From Sva-07 sp963716235 (lineage in GTDB: Bacteria; Actinomycetota; Acidimicrobiia; Acidimicrobiales; Ilumatobacteraceae), in contig CAVQTE010000010.1 in the NCBI GenBank assembly GCA_963716235.1, positions 186,001-250,000 of the forward strand: a stretch of 64,000 nucleotides of DNA, written 5' to 3'. Below are positions 1-7,614 of the stretch, piece after piece. Made by a program: the position numbers and the translations under genes. Position 1 is the stretch's first letter, and every line of letters begins with the position of its first letter. The notes under the pieces were generated by a model, which did not search any database, was not told the origin of the DNA, and saw only the letters and a list, made by a program, of their open reading frames with translations.

Positions 1-180
1 GACGACCGCCATCGCGCGCACGATGGCGCTGTCGACGGCTTGGTCGGCCATCAGCACGGTTGCGACGGCACGAGCGTTCTGCTCTGCCCGCTGTTCGGCA
101 CGTTTGTTGACCATCGAGACCGTGGTCGCCACGAGCAGGATCACACTGCCCACGAGCGCGCCGATCCGAATGAGTCTCAT
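1..180 (-). CDS. N-terminus of a membrane-anchored protein (truncated by window edge)
   Basis: The reading frame starts at the ATG at 180 on the minus strand and runs off the left edge. The visible 60 residues begin MRLIRIGALVGSVILLVAT, a hydrophobic segment with an arginine before it, which looks like a signal anchor. The following stretch is rich in Arg, Glu and Ala (KRAEQRAEQNARAVATVL) and could be the start of a helical extracytoplasmic or sensor region. An AAGGG sits close upstream of the ATG. Some sensor and chemotaxis-type proteins begin this way, but too little is visible to name a family. Confidence 0.5.
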   Translation of the reverse strand, partial: MRLIRIGALVGSVILLVATTVSMVNKRAEQRAEQNARAVATVLMADQAVDSAIVRAMAVV

Positions 181-257
181 GAGCCCTTATCGGCAAGGGG
201 ACTGGCAAACCTGAGGAAAACCTGACGAATGATGATCGCTCGGAGTCAGTCGTGACG

Positions 258-293
258 CGACAAGGGCGGCACCTGGCGGTGCCGCCCTTGTCG
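258..293 (-). terminator. Hairpin terminator downstream of tRNA-Arg
   Basis: A perfect 16-bp inverted repeat with a 4-base loop (arms 258-273 and 278-293) lies 5 bases beyond the 3' end of tRNA-Arg. There is no strong T-tract, as is common in high-GC actinobacteria. Confidence 0.75.
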
Positions 294-298
294 TCCTG

Positions 299-371
299 CG
301 CGCTCGGAGAGAGTCGAACTCCCAACCGCTTGATCCGTAGTCAAGTGCTCTATCCATTGAGCTACGAGCGC
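299..371 (-). tRNA. tRNA-Arg (anticodon ACG)
   Basis: The minus strand folds as a cloverleaf. The acceptor stem is GCGCTCG with CGAGCGC, the D arm begins GCTC and closes GAGC, and the anticodon stem CTTGA/TCAAG encloses loop CTACGGA, giving anticodon ACG. The T arm is GGGAG/CTCTC around TTCGACT, with one non-Watson-Crick pair. The discriminator is G and CCA is not encoded. Arg-ACG, modified to ICG, reads CGN codons, which dominate Arg usage in this window. Confidence 0.95.
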
Positions 372-449
372 CGAATTGTGACGGGCGACAGTGTAGACGG
401 TAGTCGCTGCAATGCAGACTTCGAATCGGACGTCGCCTCGACCGGGCGG

Positions 450-1739
450 TCAGCCGCCCCAGGGGCCCCATCCGCCCGCACGCTCGTAGAGGGCGAGCGC
501 CGCACGCGCGTTGATGGCCGGATCGTAGAGCTGGACAGCCGAGGTGATGCCGAGACCGCTCAGCCAACTCCGGTGAACGCTCCAATACACCTGGTACAAG
601 CCGTAGCAGCACGAGTTCTCGGCTGTCGGGTCGAGGTTGCTCTCGCGCCGTGCGATCTCGAGGGCGCGGTCCTCGAGTGCGACGGGCCACACGGAGCGAA
701 TGATCGCTTCGACCTCGGCAGGGCCGGCGGTCGACACGGGCGCTGGTGCTGGTGCCGGTGTCGGTGGTGATGTCGTGGTCGCCGGCGTTGTCGACCCGGT
801 CGAGTTGTTCGAGTTCGTGCTCGGGGTCCTCGTACTGGTGTTGGACGTGCTCGTCGGAGCGGCAGTGGTCGGAACCGGCGGTGGCGGTGGGATCACCGCA
901 CCGTCGGGGAGACAGATCGATCGACCGGGATACAGCGGCGTCGACACCGTCGCGTCGTTGACGGCGAGCACGTCGGCGAGCGCCGCACCGGAGCCGTCGG
1001 CGAGGCGGATCCAGAAATCGCCGACGGCGACCTCGTACTGGAGCGCGCATTCATCGACAGCGAGCGCCTCCACCGCTGGCGCGGTGACCGGGGCCTCGGC
1101 GACTTCTGCGGTCGCGGTCGGTTCCACTTCGACGGTGGCATCGGCGACGGGTGACGTTGCGCCGGGCGCGGGCATGATCGGGGCAAGGGGGGCCGACGCG
1201 GTAGCGACGGGCTGCTCGGTGGGTTGGTCACTGCTCGCCGCCAGGGCGACATCGACCCCGATCGACGACGTGCGCACGGCTTCGCCATCGTCGGAGGTGA
1301 AACCCATCACCACGGGCACCAGCAGTGTGAGGACCACGGCCAGTCCACCCAGGCGGGCCAACAATGGATCGACACCTGGTCGCGGCGGTTCAGGCGGTGC
1401 CGTCTCCCAGGCGTCGTCCCAGTCGGTTTCCGGATCATCGTGGTCGTCGTCGACGGACACGATGCCATCGTCGGTCTCGTCGGGTGACGACAGAGATGTC
1501 GCCGGGGCATGTGTGCGCGTGGCATCGCGGTGCCCGGAGGTCGTGGAGGCCCACCACCGTCCGACGGTTGCACCGATCCCGCCTCGGGGCGTGGTGACGT
1601 CTCCCGATTCGGAGATGTCGGCCGGTTGCGAGGCCCAGCCGGCACCGTCTCCCCAGAACGCGCGGGTGACATCGCTGTCGGCGCTCCCCTGGTCCTGCCA
1701 GCGGTTGGAGTTGGGGTGGGGGTGGGAGTCAGTCGTCAT
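450..1739 (-). CDS. Membrane-anchored LysM / lytic-transglycosylase-like cell-wall protein
   Basis: The 429-residue protein has a long acidic cytoplasmic N-terminus (about 1-125), one membrane segment (about 126-146), a Pro/Ala/Thr-rich spacer, a LysM-like peptidoglycan-binding segment (about 231-277, with YEVAVGDFWIRLA and YPGRSICLP), a Pro/Thr/Ser linker (about 282-338), and a C-terminal lysozyme-like fold (about 340-429). The candidate catalytic Glu is in ARRESNLDP, followed by CCYGLYQVYW as in transglycosylase/resuscitation-factor-like domains. The ATG at 1739 was chosen because AGGAAG lies 7 bases upstream; a longer frame to 1868 lacks this signal and crosses the promoter. The likely role is binding and cleaving or remodelling the cell wall. 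The exact reaction is inferred from fold resemblance. Confidence 0.8.
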   Translation of the reverse strand: MTTDSHPHPNSNRWQDQGSADSDVTRAFWGDGAGWASQPADISESGDVTTPRGGIGATVGRWWASTTSGHRDATRTHAPATSLSSPDETDDGIVSVDDDHDDPETDWDDAWETAPPEPPRPGVDPLLARLGGLAVVLTLLVPVVMGFTSDDGEAVRTSSIGVDVALAASSDQPTEQPVATASAPLAPIMPAPGATSPVADATVEVEPTATAEVAEAPVTAPAVEALAVDECALQYEVAVGDFWIRLADGSGAALADVLAVNDATVSTPLYPGRSICLPDGAVIPPPPPVPTTAAPTSTSNTSTRTPSTNSNNSTGSTTPATTTSPPTPAPAPAPVSTAGPAEVEAIIRSVWPVALEDRALEIARRESNLDPTAENSCCYGLYQVYWSVHRSWLSGLGITSAVQLYDPAINARAALALYERAGGWGPWGG

Positions 1740-1827
1740 CGTCGGTCTTCCTGATCGGCGATGCGTGAACGCTCTGATCGGAACTCGACACCCGATGCGC
1801 CGCGTGCAGCGGCTGGGGTCGACCCAC

Positions 1828-1856
1828 GTTCTATCCCATCCGTCATCAAACCGCAA
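1828..1856 (-). promoter_or_regulatory. Sigma-70-like promoter for the LysM protein
   Basis: On the minus strand TTGCGG (1856-1851) and TAGAAC (1833-1828) are separated by 17 bases and lie about 90 bases upstream of the ATG at 1739. The spacing is canonical; both hexamers deviate from consensus. Confidence 0.45.
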
Positions 1857-1928
1857 CATGAGCGTCACTCAAACGACATACCTGTCATTCGTTGGTGATG
1901 CAGCGGATGGCAGACCTGCGGCGCGAGA

Positions 1929-1956
1929 CGACCGGTACGCCCACACGTACCGGTCG
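1929..1956 (-). terminator. Hairpin terminator of tRNA-Ser(GCT)
   Basis: Perfect 11-bp arms (1929-1939 and 1946-1956) with a 6-base loop follow the encoded CCA of the tRNA directly. Confidence 0.7.
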
Positions 1957-2048
1957 TGGCGGAGAGGGTGGGATTTGAACCCACGGATCACATTGCTGCG
2001 ATCAACGCCTTAGCAGGGCGCCCCATTCGGCCGCTCTGGCACCTCTCC
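1957..2048 (-). tRNA. tRNA-Ser (anticodon GCT)
   Basis: A class II tRNA on the minus strand. The acceptor stem is GGAGAGG/CCTCTCC, the anticodon loop CTGCTAA gives GCT, and there is a long variable arm (TGATCGCAGCAATGTGATC). The T arm is GTGGG/CCCAC around TTCAAAT. The discriminator G is followed by an encoded CCA (1957-1959). It reads AGC/AGT codons. It is divergent from tRNA-Ser(TGA), 37 bases away. Confidence 0.95.
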
Positions 2049-2085
2049 TGGGAGCCTCGGAGTGTAGCCCGGTAACCTGGCGAGC

Positions 2086-2171
2086 GGAACGGTGGCAGAG
2101 TGGACGAATGCAGCCGCCTTGAAAGCGGCCGGCCGCAAGGCTCGGGGGTTCGAATCCCTCCCGTTCCGCCA
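2086..2171 (+). tRNA. tRNA-Ser (anticodon TGA)
   Basis: A class II tRNA. The acceptor stem is GGAACGG/CCGTTCC, the anticodon stem GCCGC/GCGGC encloses loop CTTGAAA (anticodon TGA, reading UCN), the variable arm is long, and the T loop is TTCGAAT. CCA is encoded at 2169-2171. The last 15 bases (2157-2171) recur exactly at 3502-3516 beyond the adjacent insertion element. Confidence 0.96.
2157..2171 (+). repeat. Left copy of 15-bp direct repeat (tRNA-Ser 3' end)
   Basis: CCTCCCGTTCCGCCA forms the 3' end of tRNA-Ser(TGA) and is identical to 3502-3516. The two copies bracket the IS481-like element, an arrangement typical of attachment-site duplications at tRNA genes. Confidence 0.8.
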
Positions 2172-2174
2172 TGT

Positions 2175-3475
2175 GATGTCTCGGGACATCCCGGACGGGC
2201 GAACCCTCATTTGGGGTTCGTCCGTTGTGGTTTTCGGGTGCCTGTTGGTCCTCCTGGGGGTTTGCCGGTGCCGTGGTAGCGGCGGTCGGGGTCGAGGGTG
2301 AGGGTGCGGATGATCTCACCGGTGTTGTGGTGGATGACGCGGATGTCGAGGTCGTCGATGAGCAGGATGATGCGGGTTCCGTCGAGGGTTCGTCCGAGGC
2401 CGATGTGGTGCATGTGGCCGTTGTGTCGGAGGCTGACGCGGCCGTCTCGGATGCGGTCGTGGCGGACTCGCAGGTGGGGGTGGTGGGTGCCGGCGGGGGT
2501 GGCCTTGGGGCGCGCCTGGTAGGCGACGTGTGGGGTGGTGTCGTTGAGCGAGTTGTGGGGTCGGTGGTGGTTGTAGGTGTCGACGAAGGCGTCGATTTGG
2601 TGTTGAAGTCCGGCGATCGTGGCGGCTGGTGTCTGGGTGCGGAGCCATTTCTTCATGGTCTGTTGGAAGCGTTCGACTTTGCCGCAGGTGGTGGGGTGGT
2701 TGGGTCGCGAGTTCTTCTGGCGCACGCTGAGAGTGTCGAGGAGGGTCTCGAGGCCGTTGCGTCCACCTCGGCCGCCGGAGAGCCGGGTGGTGAAGACCAT
2801 GCCGTTGTCAGTCAGTGTCGACGCGGGGGTGCCGTAGGTGTCGCAGCAGGCGGTGAACGCGTCGACCACGATTGATCCGGTGACGCGACGGTGAGCGGTG
2901 ACCGACAGGGCGTAGCGGGAGTGGTCGTCCAGCCAGGTGAGGATCTCGGTGTCGGAGCTGTCCGCGAGGCGGTGATGGGTGAAGTCGGCCTGCCATGTCT
3001 CGTTGGGCTGTTCTGCTTGGAACCGGATGTAGGACGAGCGCGGACGTTTCTGTGGCTGGTCCGTGACACGGCCCGCGGCTCGTAGGACACGATGGATCGT
3101 CGACGCTGCGACCGAAACGTCGTGATGGTGCCGAAGGTGCCAGCGGATCGTGGCCGGCCCGGCATCGAGCCCCGTGAGGGTGAACTCGTCGCGCAGACCC
3201 ACGATCAGATTCACGACTTCGGCAGTGGTTGCGTTCGGGGATGATCGAGGTCGTCGAGAGCGGGCCTCGAACGCTGCGTCGCCCTCGACGCGGTAACGGG
3301 CAACGAGTTCGTAGATCCACGAACGCGACACCCCGTACGCGGCGGCGACCTCGCGGACCGGGCGCTGCTCAACGACGACTGCAGTGATCACCAAGCGGGC
3401 TTTGGACACCTGCACACATCAGCCAACCGTCCTCGATGACGCGCGACATAGCTGTCCGGGATGTCCCGAGACATC
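2175..3475. mobile_element. IS481-like insertion sequence (about 1.3 kb)
   Basis: Perfect 22-bp terminal inverted repeats (2175-2196 and 3454-3475, containing TGTCTCGGGACATCC) enclose a single DDE transposase gene. No target duplication is visible immediately outside the repeats. The motif GTCCGGGATGTCC occurs again just outside the right end (3478-3490), so the right terminus looks partly duplicated. The element begins three bases after the encoded CCA of tRNA-Ser(TGA). One transposase plus short inverted repeats fits the IS481 group. Exact termini and family need a comparison with other copies. Confidence 0.85.
2207..3415 (-). CDS. IS481-family DDE transposase
   Basis: The 402-residue protein has an N-terminal helix-turn-helix (about 1-60, with VREVAAAYGVSRSWIYELV), a linker with a second winged-helix-like part, and an integrase core. 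The catalytic triad is visible as WQADF, TDNGM and KVERFQQ, and the C-terminal segment continues beyond the core as in IS481 transposases. The start is GTG at 3415. No frameshift or internal stop is seen, so the gene appears intact and may be active. It fills nearly the whole space between the inverted repeats. Confidence 0.92.
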   Translation of the reverse strand: MQVSKARLVITAVVVEQRPVREVAAAYGVSRSWIYELVARYRVEGDAAFEARSRRPRSSPNATTAEVVNLIVGLRDEFTLTGLDAGPATIRWHLRHHHDVSVAASTIHRVLRAAGRVTDQPQKRPRSSYIRFQAEQPNETWQADFTHHRLADSSDTEILTWLDDHSRYALSVTAHRRVTGSIVVDAFTACCDTYGTPASTLTDNGMVFTTRLSGGRGGRNGLETLLDTLSVRQKNSRPNHPTTCGKVERFQQTMKKWLRTQTPAATIAGLQHQIDAFVDTYNHHRPHNSLNDTTPHVAYQARPKATPAGTHHPHLRVRHDRIRDGRVSLRHNGHMHHIGLGRTLDGTRIILLIDDLDIRVIHHNTGEIIRTLTLDPDRRYHGTGKPPGGPTGTRKPQRTNPK

Positions 3476-3501
3476 GGTCCGGGATGTCCTCGAACCACAC
3501 A

Positions 3502-3516
3502 CCTCCCGTTCCGCCA
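3502..3516 (+). repeat. Right copy of 15-bp direct repeat (tRNA-Ser 3' end)
   Basis: Exact copy of 2157-2171, lying 27 bases beyond the right inverted repeat of the IS. Deleting everything between the two copies would rebuild one tRNA end followed by chromosomal sequence. Confidence 0.8.
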
Positions 3517-3864
3517 ACTGCGTTCCACAAAGAACTCGAGCGTCGCACGAACCTCAAGTCGATCGTTGCTCAATCCGGCGAGGTCGAATCAGACTCGGCG
3601 TTCCGGCGGCGCCTTGTCGAGATCGGTCACGATGCTTGCGTCGAACGCCGCTTGGCGTTGCGCCGGTGTCATCTTCTCCAGCTCCGCTGCTGTGATGATC
3701 CTCGACGCCATATGTGACGAGCAGCCCCCCAACGACCCGCGTCGTGAGCGTTGTCACAACCGCAACTCTGCGGGTCGATATCGGGCGCAGTACAAGGTCA
3801 GTGACGTGAACCCCTGTCGCCCGGATCGTCTCGGAGGATCCCTGACCGACCGGTTCGAGCTGCG
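3517..3864. other. Gene-poor stretch with remnant coding sequence
   Basis: This region between the duplicated tRNA end and the nitroreductase gene holds only the small antitoxin-like frame at 3589-3711. Downstream of its stop the same frame continues readably toward 3517 (LAGLSNDRLEVRATLEFF), suggesting a truncated gene. From 3712 to 3864 I see no gene, RNA or clear repeat. Confidence 0.5.
3589..3711 (-). pseudogene. Small antitoxin-like ORF, probably a remnant
   Basis: A 40-codon frame from the ATG at 3711 encodes a polar, helical peptide with the pattern TAAELEKMTPAQRQAAF followed by VTDLDKAPPE. This resembles short actinobacterial antitoxin-like proteins normally about 60-70 residues long. 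It stops at TGA, but the same frame continues for some 28 more sensible codons up to the tRNA-end repeat. A nonsense mutation or truncation by the neighbouring insertion is therefore plausible. The name rests on resemblance only, and no partner toxin is nearby. Confidence 0.35.
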
Positions 3865-4563
3865 TCAGGGAGCTCCGGCTCCGCTCATTGGCTCGCCGAC
3901 CGGGATCAGGTACAGCACCGCTTGACCGGGCGGAAGCGCGAGCAGGCGCGCCACGGCCGTCGCATCGAAGCCGCCGATCGGAACCGCGGCGAGCCCAAGC
4001 GCGGTCGCCTGCAGCAAGATGTTCTGTGCGGCATGGCCGGCCTCACGGTTCACCAGGTCCCCGGCCATGGCGCCGTACTCCTGCTCGGTTCGGGCCGGAT
4101 CAGCCGTGACGACGAGGACGAGCGGTGCGCTGCCGACGAACTCCTGGTCGAACGCAGCGTCCGACAGTGCCTCCAACGTCGTGGTGTCCGCACGCTGCTC
4201 CACTCGATGGCCGACGGGCATGTAGTGCATGAGGTCGGCCGCGGTGACGGCATACAACTCCAGCGGGTACCGAGCCCCTGCCGAGGGTGCGGTTCGATGG
4301 CCTTCGTCGTCAGTGATTCCCTGGCCCGCCCAGAGAAGCTGACCGATTTCGTCCAGCGTCAGCAGAGCCGTGGCGTACTCGCGCACCGATCGTCGTTCGA
4401 GGAGCACCTGCTCCAGTGAGAGCGGTCCGTTCAGGTCTGGCGCTGGGAGTTCGACGACCGTCGGGTAGCGCTGCGTCTGCTGCAGGATCTCGCTTGGGGC
4501 CTCCGACGCGCACCCAGCCAACAACGCCGCCACGATCACGAAGGTACGGAGTGCACTACCCAT
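3865..4563 (-). CDS. SagB-type nitroreductase-family lipoprotein
   Basis: The 232-residue protein starts with a lipoprotein signal (MGSALRTFVIVAALLAGCAS, lipobox LAGC). It then carries an FMN-dependent nitroreductase fold of the SagB/ThcOx-like group: ERRSVREY, LLWAGQGI, APSAGARYPLELY, AGHAAQNILLQATALGL and VPIGGFD, ending LIPVGEP. The family reduces or oxidises substrates with FMN, and SagB proper oxidises azolines in peptide natural products. No precursor peptide or cyclodehydratase gene is nearby, so such a role is unsupported. The start overlaps the upstream membrane-protein gene by 8 bases, implying coupled translation. An exported FMN enzyme is unusual, because FMN is normally loaded in the cytoplasm. 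Confidence 0.8.
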   Translation of the reverse strand: MGSALRTFVIVAALLAGCASEAPSEILQQTQRYPTVVELPAPDLNGPLSLEQVLLERRSVREYATALLTLDEIGQLLWAGQGITDDEGHRTAPSAGARYPLELYAVTAADLMHYMPVGHRVEQRADTTTLEALSDAAFDQEFVGSAPLVLVVTADPARTEQEYGAMAGDLVNREAGHAAQNILLQATALGLAAVPIGGFDATAVARLLALPPGQAVLYLIPVGEPMSGAGAP

Positions 4564-5215
4564 CCGACCGATCCCGTTCGAACTGTTGGACGCTCTCTCC
4601 GAGTAGGACGAGCACTCGTCCGATCACGAAGAGGGTGATGGTCGGGATGAGCACGATGAGGCCGACGACCGCGACGACGAGTCGGTCCGTGTAGAGGAAC
4701 AGCGTCGAGTCGGCGTCGGCGACGAGGATGACGATGGCGATGATCCCGAAGGTCGTGAGGGCTCCGCCAAGAGCAGAGGTGAGCCGACCGATCCGAATGA
4801 CGCGGCGGCCGATGGGCGATGCGGTCGTGTCTGCTGATCGATCAGCTTGCCCTCTGGCCATCGCGACGGCACCCAAGACCAGTCCGGTCATGCCCAGCAC
4901 TGCGGCGATTGCCACACGATGGTTGACTGCGTCCGGGCAGCGATTGGTACGCACGAGAGCCGATCGGACCTCGTCGTTTTCATCGAGGTCGTGAGCCCAC
5001 CACAGTTCCCACCCCGACCGGTCGACGACGCTGTCGAACACCGAACCGCAACTTCGGGTGGCGGCGACCTCGGCGTCGGTCACCTCGATCTGGACCAGCA
5101 GAACGGCACCGAGAAGAACGATCATCAGCGCCGCAGCGATCGCAGTGACGACGCGGACCCAGTCCGGCCGGTCTGCGGCCGCCGGATCCGGTGAAGTAGT
5201 CGGATCCGTTTCCAT
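4556..5215 (-). CDS. Four-helix membrane protein of unknown function
   Basis: The 219-residue protein has hydrophobic segments at about 22-42, 100-120, 143-165 and 176-200. Between the first two is an extracytoplasmic loop with two cysteines (TRSCGSVFDS and TNRCPDA). Its 3' end overlaps the lipoprotein nitroreductase gene, so the two are probably co-transcribed and may act together at the membrane. I do not recognise the family. Confidence 0.75.
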   Translation of the reverse strand: METDPTTSPDPAAADRPDWVRVVTAIAAALMIVLLGAVLLVQIEVTDAEVAATRSCGSVFDSVVDRSGWELWWAHDLDENDEVRSALVRTNRCPDAVNHRVAIAAVLGMTGLVLGAVAMARGQADRSADTTASPIGRRVIRIGRLTSALGGALTTFGIIAIVILVADADSTLFLYTDRLVVAVVGLIVLIPTITLFVIGRVLVLLGESVQQFERDRSDG

Positions 5216-5394
5216 GCCTCCACGCTGCGCGGAACGGGCCCAGCATTACAGGGCTCTTCGTCCATAATGTCGGGCGATTTCGACGTGCCGCTCACGGGCT
5301 GGAACCCTCGCCACGGACGCACCTCCCGCTGCACCAGTCAGTGGCCGGGGGCCGTCAGGGGAAAGTTGCAGCACCACGAGGTCCTGACCGTCCT

Positions 5395-6648
5395 TCACCC
5401 ACTCGTCGCTGACAGACCGGTCTCGAAACGACCGGCCTTCATGACCCCGACGATGCGCTCGACTTCCTGTAGGACCGTGACGTCCTTCGTTGGGTCCCCG
5501 TCGACGACGACGAGGTCGGCGGCGGTATCAGCCTCCAACGTGCCGAGCATCCCGGTTGGATCTGCGGCGAGTCCACCGTTGCGAGTCGCGCACAGCAGCG
5601 CCTCGGCGGGCGACATGCCGAACAGGTCGACGAAGTACGCCAAGTCCCTTGCGTTGGTGCCGTGCGGCGTGATCGACAATCCGTAGTCGCCACCGATCAG
5701 CAGTCGTACGCCAGCCTCACGCAGTCGTTCGACGGCACTGATCGTCTCGTCGATCTCACGCTGGTACCCGCGTTCCTCCATCAGCGCACGGCTCAAGCCG
5801 ATCTCGTGACCACGCTCGAGCAGCTGGATCTCCCATGCGATGCCCGGCCCGACGAAGAGACGGTCCCGTGCTTCGGCAAGCATCTCGACCGCCTCGTCAT
5901 CGAGGAAGTTCGCATGGCCCACGAAATCGACGCCATGTCGCACGGCTTGCTTGACCGCTCCCGCCGACCTGGCGTGACACGCGACGCGCAGGTTGCGGAG
6001 ACGGGCCTCGTCACATGCCGCCGCCACCTCCTCGTCGGTGTAGCTCAGGACTCCGGGCGCCGCGTGCGCCGACAGCTCTTCGCCGTCGAGGAAGATCTTC
6101 ACGACGTCGGCTCCCGCTTTGGCCACCTCGCGAACGGCGGCGCGTACCGCCCAGGGCCCGTCGGCGATCCGCTTGCGGCCGTCGCTGCCCGGCTCCTTGG
6201 AATCGGCGTTGCTCCCGGTCGATCCCACGTCCTTCTCCGACGCCAACAGCCGGGGCCCGGGCACCCGACCGGCATTGATCGCATCCCGCAACGGCACGTC
6301 GATCCCCTGCGCCGACCCGAAGCTGATCGCCGAGGTGAATCCGTAGCGCAGCAACGTACGAGCGTTGTCGACCGCATCGAGCATGGCGACCGGAATCGGC
6401 TGACGATCGAGCTTGCTCGGATGCGCGTTGGAATACGAGAGGTGCACGTGGGATTCGGTCATCCCCGGCATGACGAATCTGCCGCCCACGTCGAGCAGCT
6501 CGAATCCGTCGAGTTCGACGGAGGGGGCGGCACCGGTCGGGCCGGCCCAGACGATGCGGTCGCCGTCGATCAGCACACTGCCGTCGTCGATCACGGTCTC
6601 GTCGACCGCAATGAACAGTCGAGCGTTGGTGATGAAGAACTTGCTCAT
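5395..6648 (-). CDS. Metal-dependent amidohydrolase (imidazolonepropionase/prolidase-like)
   Basis: The 417-residue protein has the small N-terminal beta-sandwich of composite-domain amidohydrolases (FITNARLFIAVDE, VLIDGDRIVWAG). It is followed by the metal-binding ESHVHL, a Lys in DVVKIFLDG, His residues in RVACHARS and DFVGHAN, and the catalytic Asp region LLIGGDYGL. The C-terminus DLVVVDGDP closes the sandwich. Such enzymes hydrolyse cyclic amides, imidazolones or Xaa-Pro peptides; the substrate is not readable. The ATG at 6648 overlaps the stop of the upstream amidohydrolase gene (ATGA) and removes an implausible Arg-rich extension. Confidence 0.88.
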   Translation of the reverse strand: MSKFFITNARLFIAVDETVIDDGSVLIDGDRIVWAGPTGAAPSVELDGFELLDVGGRFVMPGMTESHVHLSYSNAHPSKLDRQPIPVAMLDAVDNARTLLRYGFTSAISFGSAQGIDVPLRDAINAGRVPGPRLLASEKDVGSTGSNADSKEPGSDGRKRIADGPWAVRAAVREVAKAGADVVKIFLDGEELSAHAAPGVLSYTDEEVAAACDEARLRNLRVACHARSAGAVKQAVRHGVDFVGHANFLDDEAVEMLAEARDRLFVGPGIAWEIQLLERGHEIGLSRALMEERGYQREIDETISAVERLREAGVRLLIGGDYGLSITPHGTNARDLAYFVDLFGMSPAEALLCATRNGGLAADPTGMLGTLEADTAADLVVVDGDPTKDVTVLQEVERIVGVMKAGRFETGLSATSG

Positions 6649-7612
6649 GCAGTGGCCTCCAGGCGAAGGAGTCGACGGGCATTGGGGGTGAGCGAGACGT
6701 CGAACTCGTCGGTCGACGTCGGTGCGTCCCATCCGCCGAAGTTGGTGCCGTAGACCATCCGGTCGACGCCGACGGTCCCGACGACGAGATCGCGAGCGGC
6801 CCCTGGCTCGAGGTGGGAGTCGAACCACAGCCGACCGAGTGACGCCGCGAAATCCGATTCGTTGCCGCGGAACTTCGCCATCGAGTCGAAGCGTTGGGCC
6901 AGGAAGGTGATCGCACCACCACCGTGGGACAGACACACGTCGAGTTCGGGATGCCGGTCGAGGACACCGCCGAGGACGAGCGACGCCGCCGCCAGGGTCT
7001 CCTCATAGGTGTACCCGACGATGAGGTCGAGTCCGAACCGTCGGAGTCGGGCATCCGGTGCCGGGCCCCGCCCGTCGTTGGTCACGCCGTGGACGAAGAG
7101 TGGCACGTCGAGTTCCACGACCCTGCGGTAGAAGTCGTCGAATCGGCGATCGTCGAGCGTCGCACCGTAGTCGGTCCCGATGTAGCCGGCGACGAGCCCC
7201 AGCTCGCAAACGGCCCGATCGAGTTCGCGCGACGGCAGCCTCGGGGTCCTGCATCGGCAGCTGTGCCGACCCGAGCAGCCGGGCCGGGTGCCGAGCGACG
7301 AGAGCGGCCATCGCGTCGTTGGTCGCTCGCGCGAACGCGATCGCCGGGGCCGACTCGATGCCACCGAAGAACGTCAACGGATTCGGCGACAGCATCTGAC
7401 GGTCGATCCCCACTCGGTCCATCTCGACGAGGCGCCGGTCGACGTCCATGAAGATGCTGCCGCGGTACGGAATCGGCTTCATCGTGTAGTCGCCGACGCG
7501 GAAGAACTCGACGCCAGTCGGCGTCGTTGCCATGAACGGGGCCGTAGATACCGGCCGTGCCGAACGCGTCGACGAGCACGACATGAGCGTGCAGGTCGAC
7601 GGCGCCCGGCAT
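6645..7612 (-). pseudogene. Amidohydrolase-2 family protein, interrupted by two apparent frameshifts
   Basis: Three reading frames must be joined to give one protein. AVDLHAHVVLVDAFGTAGIYGP comes first, then TTPTGVEFFRVGDYTMKPI to QLPMQDPEAAVA, then ELDRAVCELGLVAGYIGTDYG to the stop. Removing one base near 7543 and one near 7235 gives 966 bases and 321 residues, close to the usual length. Motifs of the ACMSD-like amidohydrolase group are kept: DLHAH, LFVHGVTNDG, LSHGGG and VYGTNFGG. The intact enzyme would be a Zn-dependent decarboxylase or hydrolase acting on a ring-cleavage product. The gene lies between the monooxygenase and amidohydrolase genes with 2-4-base junctions. Confidence 0.75.
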
Positions 7613-7614
7613 CG

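Noticed and set aside
637..2013. Long open frame opposite the LysM protein gene
   Set aside because: It is a high-GC shadow frame: Ser/Thr/Ala-rich without motifs, crosses a tRNA, and the opposite strand encodes recognisable LysM and lysozyme-like domains.
2225..2875. 216-codon plus-strand frame inside the IS
   Set aside because: It is Val/Gly-rich and antisense to the catalytic core of the transposase.
3865..5215. Thiazole/oxazole-modified peptide cluster around the SagB-like gene
   Set aside because: No cyclodehydratase, precursor peptide or exporter is adjacent; only one family member is present.
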